Source: Musa acuminata AAA Group
Taxonomy: Eukaryota > Streptophyta > Magnoliopsida > Zingiberales > Musaceae
Assembly: GCF_036884655.1 (NCBI RefSeq)
Contig: NC_088330.1
Location: 35,588,001 to 35,652,000 of the forward strand
Direction of reading: 5' to 3'
DNA length: 64,000 nucleotides
The first letter of the stretch is position 1; each line of letters opens with the position of its first letter. Shown one piece after another: positions 60,305 through 64,000 of the stretch. The position numbers and the translations under genes were made by a program. The notes below the pieces were generated by a model. The model saw only the letters and a program-made list of their open reading frames with translations, was not told the DNA's origin and ran no database searches.

Positions 60305-62534
60305 TTATGCTTTGTTGACGCGAATCTTCTGCCCTTCCAACATCTGAAAAGACAAAAGTATTAGAGAAAAAAGAAAAAATTCCAGCCACATACGATGGTT
60401 GTTCTTGAGTCAATTACATGTCATTCAAAATGTGTAGCATTAGGAGGAAAGATATGGTTCAAGCAAAATCTCACACTAAGAATCTACTTAAGTATATCTC
60501 TTCAAAAGCAAAGGGCATGTGTTGAATGATAGGTTGTGCCAGGGAGAAGCTTGTTATAAGCTACATACTAATGAAGAACCGAATATGAGATTATTAGGGT
60601 TTCCTATAGAAGTGGTTCCAAGTGAACTCTACATTGCCGAGAAGAATCAGCTGGGTAAATTAAAGATTAACCCACACTTCAGCTGCCCAACTAATACATT
60701 AGTGATAAAATCATATCAGCAAGATGGAAAGAAAATAATGTTCTGAGACTTCTAAATGTTGCAAACAGAAACACATAAGCAGAAAGGAATTGGAATCACA
60801 CATAACACCTAAATGAACAAGTGTCCTCTCATAAGAGAATAGAAGCTTCAAATACTACTAAACTATGGATTGAAATTTGATTCCTTTTAAAGCTATTGAA
60901 ATAGTGCAATGGTTTTGCTAGTTGGTTATAGTTGATACAGAATGAACAAGACTTACTATAAGTGGTTCTTTTCTCAAAATGTAGCACAACTAATATTAAG
61001 AACAAGATGTAGCACAACTTACTGCATTGTTGAATGATGCAATAGCAGCCTCCACTTCCTCATCAGAAGAAAATGATACAAAGCCAAAGCCACTGGACTT
61101 CGAAGTTCCTGGAACTCGGGATACTTTTGCACCAAGAACCTTTCCCTTTTCAGAGAAGAACTTGCTGAGTACATCAGTGGTAACTGTCTTCGCAAGATTG
61201 CCTATGTAAACCTTGTGTGGACTGTCAACAAACGTCGATTCTTCAGCTTGGAGAAGGGATAAATCAATGGTTTGAAAAGGTTTCTCTGTCACATTTACTT
61301 TGATTTTCCGACCTCCAACTTCCTGACACCAGGTTGCATTTAATGTTTGAGCTCAAACATGTCCATATAGCAAATGAAAGTAAACCAAATGCCCTAAATA
61401 TCAAGTAAAAGTGTCCCATATCTGATGGTCCATAAAGTGGGACAAACAAATGAACCTCACAAACTTACAGTGTCATTGAGCTTTTCAATAGCTGCATTTG
61501 CATCCTCTACAGAGTTCATTGTCACAAATGCAAAACGCCGGCTCCTTCCAGAATATTTATCATACATAACCTGAAAGAGAACACACATGACGTATTAAAT
61601 TCTCCTAGAATCTGATCAGGCATACATAACATGGTTTTAGAGAAAGCAAGGAACCGAACCTTCTACCCATGATCAACTTGGAGATTAATGTCAGTTATTA
61701 CAGTGACAATATTATGAGCATGCTGAAAGAATTTGCAGACCATTGCTTATGAAACATTTGAGGCAGCTTTCATTCGTGGCAGAGAGTGTTTATTAAAGCT
61801 CTAGTTCGAGCTCTCCAATTCGCAACTAGGTAGGGTGAAAGCAGCGGTTTCGCTACCAAACACAGCTCTTATTAATTTTTTTTACATAGTACAAGACAGA
61901 GGAATTCCAAATTAAACTCGGTATATCACGAAGCTGTAGATCTAAAATAGGAAGAAAGAAATCCAAAGAAGTAAAAACTCTCATTGTAGAATGTGGCAGA
62001 CAATCAACTTCAAACATCCAAGCAGAGAATTCAAAGTATCATTACGTCTGTTAAAAGTTCAAATATACGAAAACAAATCAACAACACAGTACACCCAATA
62101 ATTGTTGCCAAATCCCCTCCAAGATAGAAGCTTTCTGAACTACGACCAATTGAAGTTCTCAAGTTCTAAGGGGAAACAATCACAAAAAAGAAGGAAAAAG
62201 TGGGTCATAATACCTCGGCCTTCTCCACAGATCCATGTTCCGCAAACATCTTGGTCAACTCCTCATTGTCCACGGTCCTTGGGATGTTCCCCACGTAGAG
62301 CCTCCGCGCGACTTCCGGCTCAGCCGTTGCGGTGGAATCCACGGCCAAGATGGAAAAAGCTCTCCTCCTGCGGACAGAGCAAGAAGCAGAAGAGGACAAA
62401 GAGAAGGAGGACAATGATCGGTAGTTCGCAGGAGAAGCTCCGGCAACCAGCCAGGCGGATACTTTGGGGATTCCGCTGCATTCCCTGGGGTTATGGTAGA
62501 GATTGGGAGACAAGAACGACGAGATCGCCGCCAT
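60305..62534 (-). CDS. PSRP2: Plastid ribosome-associated RNA-binding protein PSRP-2 (two RRM domains)
   Basis: Four exons (62534-62214, 61570-61469, 61322-61023, 60343-60305) total 762 nt, 253 aa. The chosen start is MAAISSFLSP; an in-frame ATG 24 nt upstream would add MFLRSLEG. The first 75 or so residues are Ser-rich and basic, a chloroplast transit peptide. RRM1 has RNP2 LYVGNI and RNP1 RRFAFVTM. RRM2 has RNP2 VYIGNL and RNP1 SGFGFVSF. The protein ends LEGQKIRVNKA, as in plastid-specific 30S ribosomal protein 2. It binds chloroplast RNA and associates with the plastid 30S subunit (family knowledge). cpRNP proteins have the same two-RRM layout but a long acidic N-terminal region that is absent here. 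Confidence 0.92.
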
Positions 62535-62559
62535 TCCTTCCAGAGAACGAAGAAACAAG

Positions 62560-62776
62560 GAAATTGAGGTGTAGGGTTTATAGCAAAGAGCGAGTTAGGG
62601 TTTTTGGGGTGGGCGAAGGAAGAGGGGCGAAGCAGGGAAAGAGATGAGGAGCGTTATCTGCTTTAAACGGTGACAACGGTGGGAGAAAGGGGTGATGGCG
62701 ACTGCGTTCACATGTTCCTGAGGCACATCGTAATGCCACAACATTGTTTCGGCCCATCAAAGAGGAAGGCCCATGT
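62560..62776 (-). promoter_or_regulatory. PSRP-2 promoter motifs: telo-box and paired GGCCCA
   Basis: Read toward the gene, there are two TGGGCC sites (62775-62769 and 62758-62752 region, spaced 17 bp) and an AAACCCTAACTCGC telo-box near 62600. Paired site II plus telo-box is the usual promoter signature of plant ribosomal and organelle-translation genes, which fits PSRP-2. Confidence 0.6.
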
Positions 62777-63208
62777 CACTTATTACAGCCCAAGTCAAAC
62801 CAATGTCAACGAGCAGCACAAGCCACCATGCCTCCAAAGTCAAATCTTATATTCTTTCTCGTTTGCACTTTCATCAGAATTAAGTTATCACTCATCCATT
62901 AAATGAGGCAAAAACAACTTCACTTGCATTATATCCAATCATCATTACATGTCTTTATGAAAACACTGACAAACTCGGAATTTTGCTAGAATGGATCGAC
63001 GCAAAGCAGTTGACTTACAATTCTACAACCACATTTAGATGTCAAAGCTGAAAGCTGCAAACTGCAACGCTACATTTACAGTCTGAGAGCTCCTTTATTA
63101 CTTCGGTTCTACACTTCAATCTGTAATAGTTGTTACCTGGTGATGTTTCTTCAATGCAGAGGACCTGTTCTTTTATGTACAGAGATGAGAAGAACATGAA
63201 GGCTAAGG

Positions 63209-64000
63209 TCAGACCCAGTTCCTGGTAATTGAGAAGTTGTGGAATCTGAAGGACACATCTCCGGCAGTATCCCTAGTGAGACTGCCCTCGGCACCACCTC
63301 TGTAGACCAAATCCTGCAGCACTTTATCCACTGGGGATGGCGGCACAAGAGACGGTGTTGGTGACAGCTCAAATGGCAGCGACGACGGTATCGTTGCCTC
63401 TGATCTCTCGGCCATGCTCGTCGGACTGGAAGGAGGCGTCTCCCACATGAGCAGGTGGAGTAAAATGGGCTTCAGCGCGTGTCGGTGCAGTGAGAGCTTC
63501 TGGCTGAGGGAGACCGTGTCGAAGCACCTGATGGCTCCTGATGTGGACACCATCCATGGAAGGACCTTCTCGTCCCCGACCCTTGAGATCACTAGTCGCT
63601 TTGAAGCTTCCGAAGCTTCTTTGAAGAGTTCTTTGAGTCCCGATCGAGCTGCAGCAACTCCTGAGTTGTTATCATCCGTTACGGACGATATGTAGATAAA
63701 ACCCTGTTAAAAAAACTATCGTCTTTCAGAACATATTTAGGATCTTGAAGCTACGACATGTTTGAAGGCATGAGAAAACATTTACTGAAGGAAATGGCAG
63801 TAGCATTTCGAAGACTTAGGGTCCATAAATTCTGTCTAGATTCAAACAATTCTAGCGAAAGGGATGAATGATTTTAGGAAAGTTAAGGAATGAGCAACCA
63901 ACAAAACAAATCCAACAATTGAATTTGTTGAAAGGTGTTAAAGAAAACCTCTTCGGTGCGACTAATCGCAAAGCCAAGCTTCGTATCGCCTTCCTGTAGC
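63209..64000 (-). CDS. Last two exons of an unrecognised gene (continues beyond the window)
   Basis: The final exon (63703-63209) has TTTTTTAACAG|GGTTTT as acceptor and reads GFIYISSVTDDNNSGVAAAR, LKELFKEASEASKRLVISRV, KVLPWMVSTSGAIRCFDTVS, LHRHALKPILLHLLMWE, then a Pro/Ser-rich tail ending FHNFSITRNWV and TGA. A previous partial exon (64000-63949, ...QEGDTKLGFAISRTEE|GTTTTC) joins it in phase. I do not recognise the family. The conserved-looking core before the low-complexity tail makes a real gene likely. Antisense frames here, such as 63414-63695 on the plus strand, are shadows. Confidence 0.7.

Overview
This is plant nuclear DNA: genes with many small GT-AG introns, long AT-rich introns, plastid- and mitochondrion-targeted proteins, AAACCCTA (telo-box) and GGCCCA motifs near gene starts, and plant transposon debris. 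Two genes with very GC-rich exons (the polygalacturonase and the single-exon gene at 50 kb) suggest a commelinid monocot, perhaps Zingiberales/banana. That placement is an inference.

Layout. 1-6.3 kb is repeat-rich: a GC-rich low-complexity block, about 1 kb of (TA)n, a Ty1-copia LTR with its primer-binding site, and a family of diverged repeats of about 100-140 bp in direct and inverted copies. 6.4-24.2 kb is one long minus-strand gene for an ARID plus HSP20-like nuclear protein. Its introns carry a hAT-type element with an exact 8-bp target duplication and a short LINE tail with an exact 15-bp duplication. 25.2-27.0 kb is a plus-strand polygalacturonase whose usual motif-III histidine is arginine. 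27.6-37.3 kb is mitochondrial citrate synthase (minus, 19 coding exons). 38.0-38.6 kb holds a copy of the ARID gene's 5' region joined to a broken CCCH/KH zinc-finger gene. 39.6-43.5 kb is plastid enoyl-ACP reductase (plus, 12 coding exons). 45.3-48.4 kb is NSE4 of the SMC5/6 complex (minus). 50.1-51.1 kb is a single-exon gene of an uncharacterised plant family (plus). 51.5-54.2 kb has an expansin-like remnant, a SINE and a two-exon gene for a 70-residue protein (minus). 57.3-59.4 kb is a MYB-CC (PHR1-like) transcription factor (plus) preceded by two uORFs that touch or overlap its start. 60.3-62.5 kb is the plastid ribosome-associated protein PSRP-2 (minus). 63.2-64 kb holds the last exons of an unrecognised minus-strand gene.

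The genes do not form a pathway cluster. They are ordinary housekeeping, regulatory and cell-wall genes, each with its own promoter. Citrate synthase (mitochondrial acetyl-CoA entry) and enoyl-ACP reductase (plastid fatty-acid synthesis) are divergent neighbours, but nothing here links their regulation. Exon chains were built by hand from splice signals and family similarity, and every complete chain was checked to sum to a multiple of three. I saw no tRNA, rRNA or CRISPR array, and no clear new multi-gene system. The points most worth a second look are the polygalacturonase substitution, the ARID-promoter/CCCH-KH fusion, the 70-residue protein, the uORF arrangement and the repeat structures.
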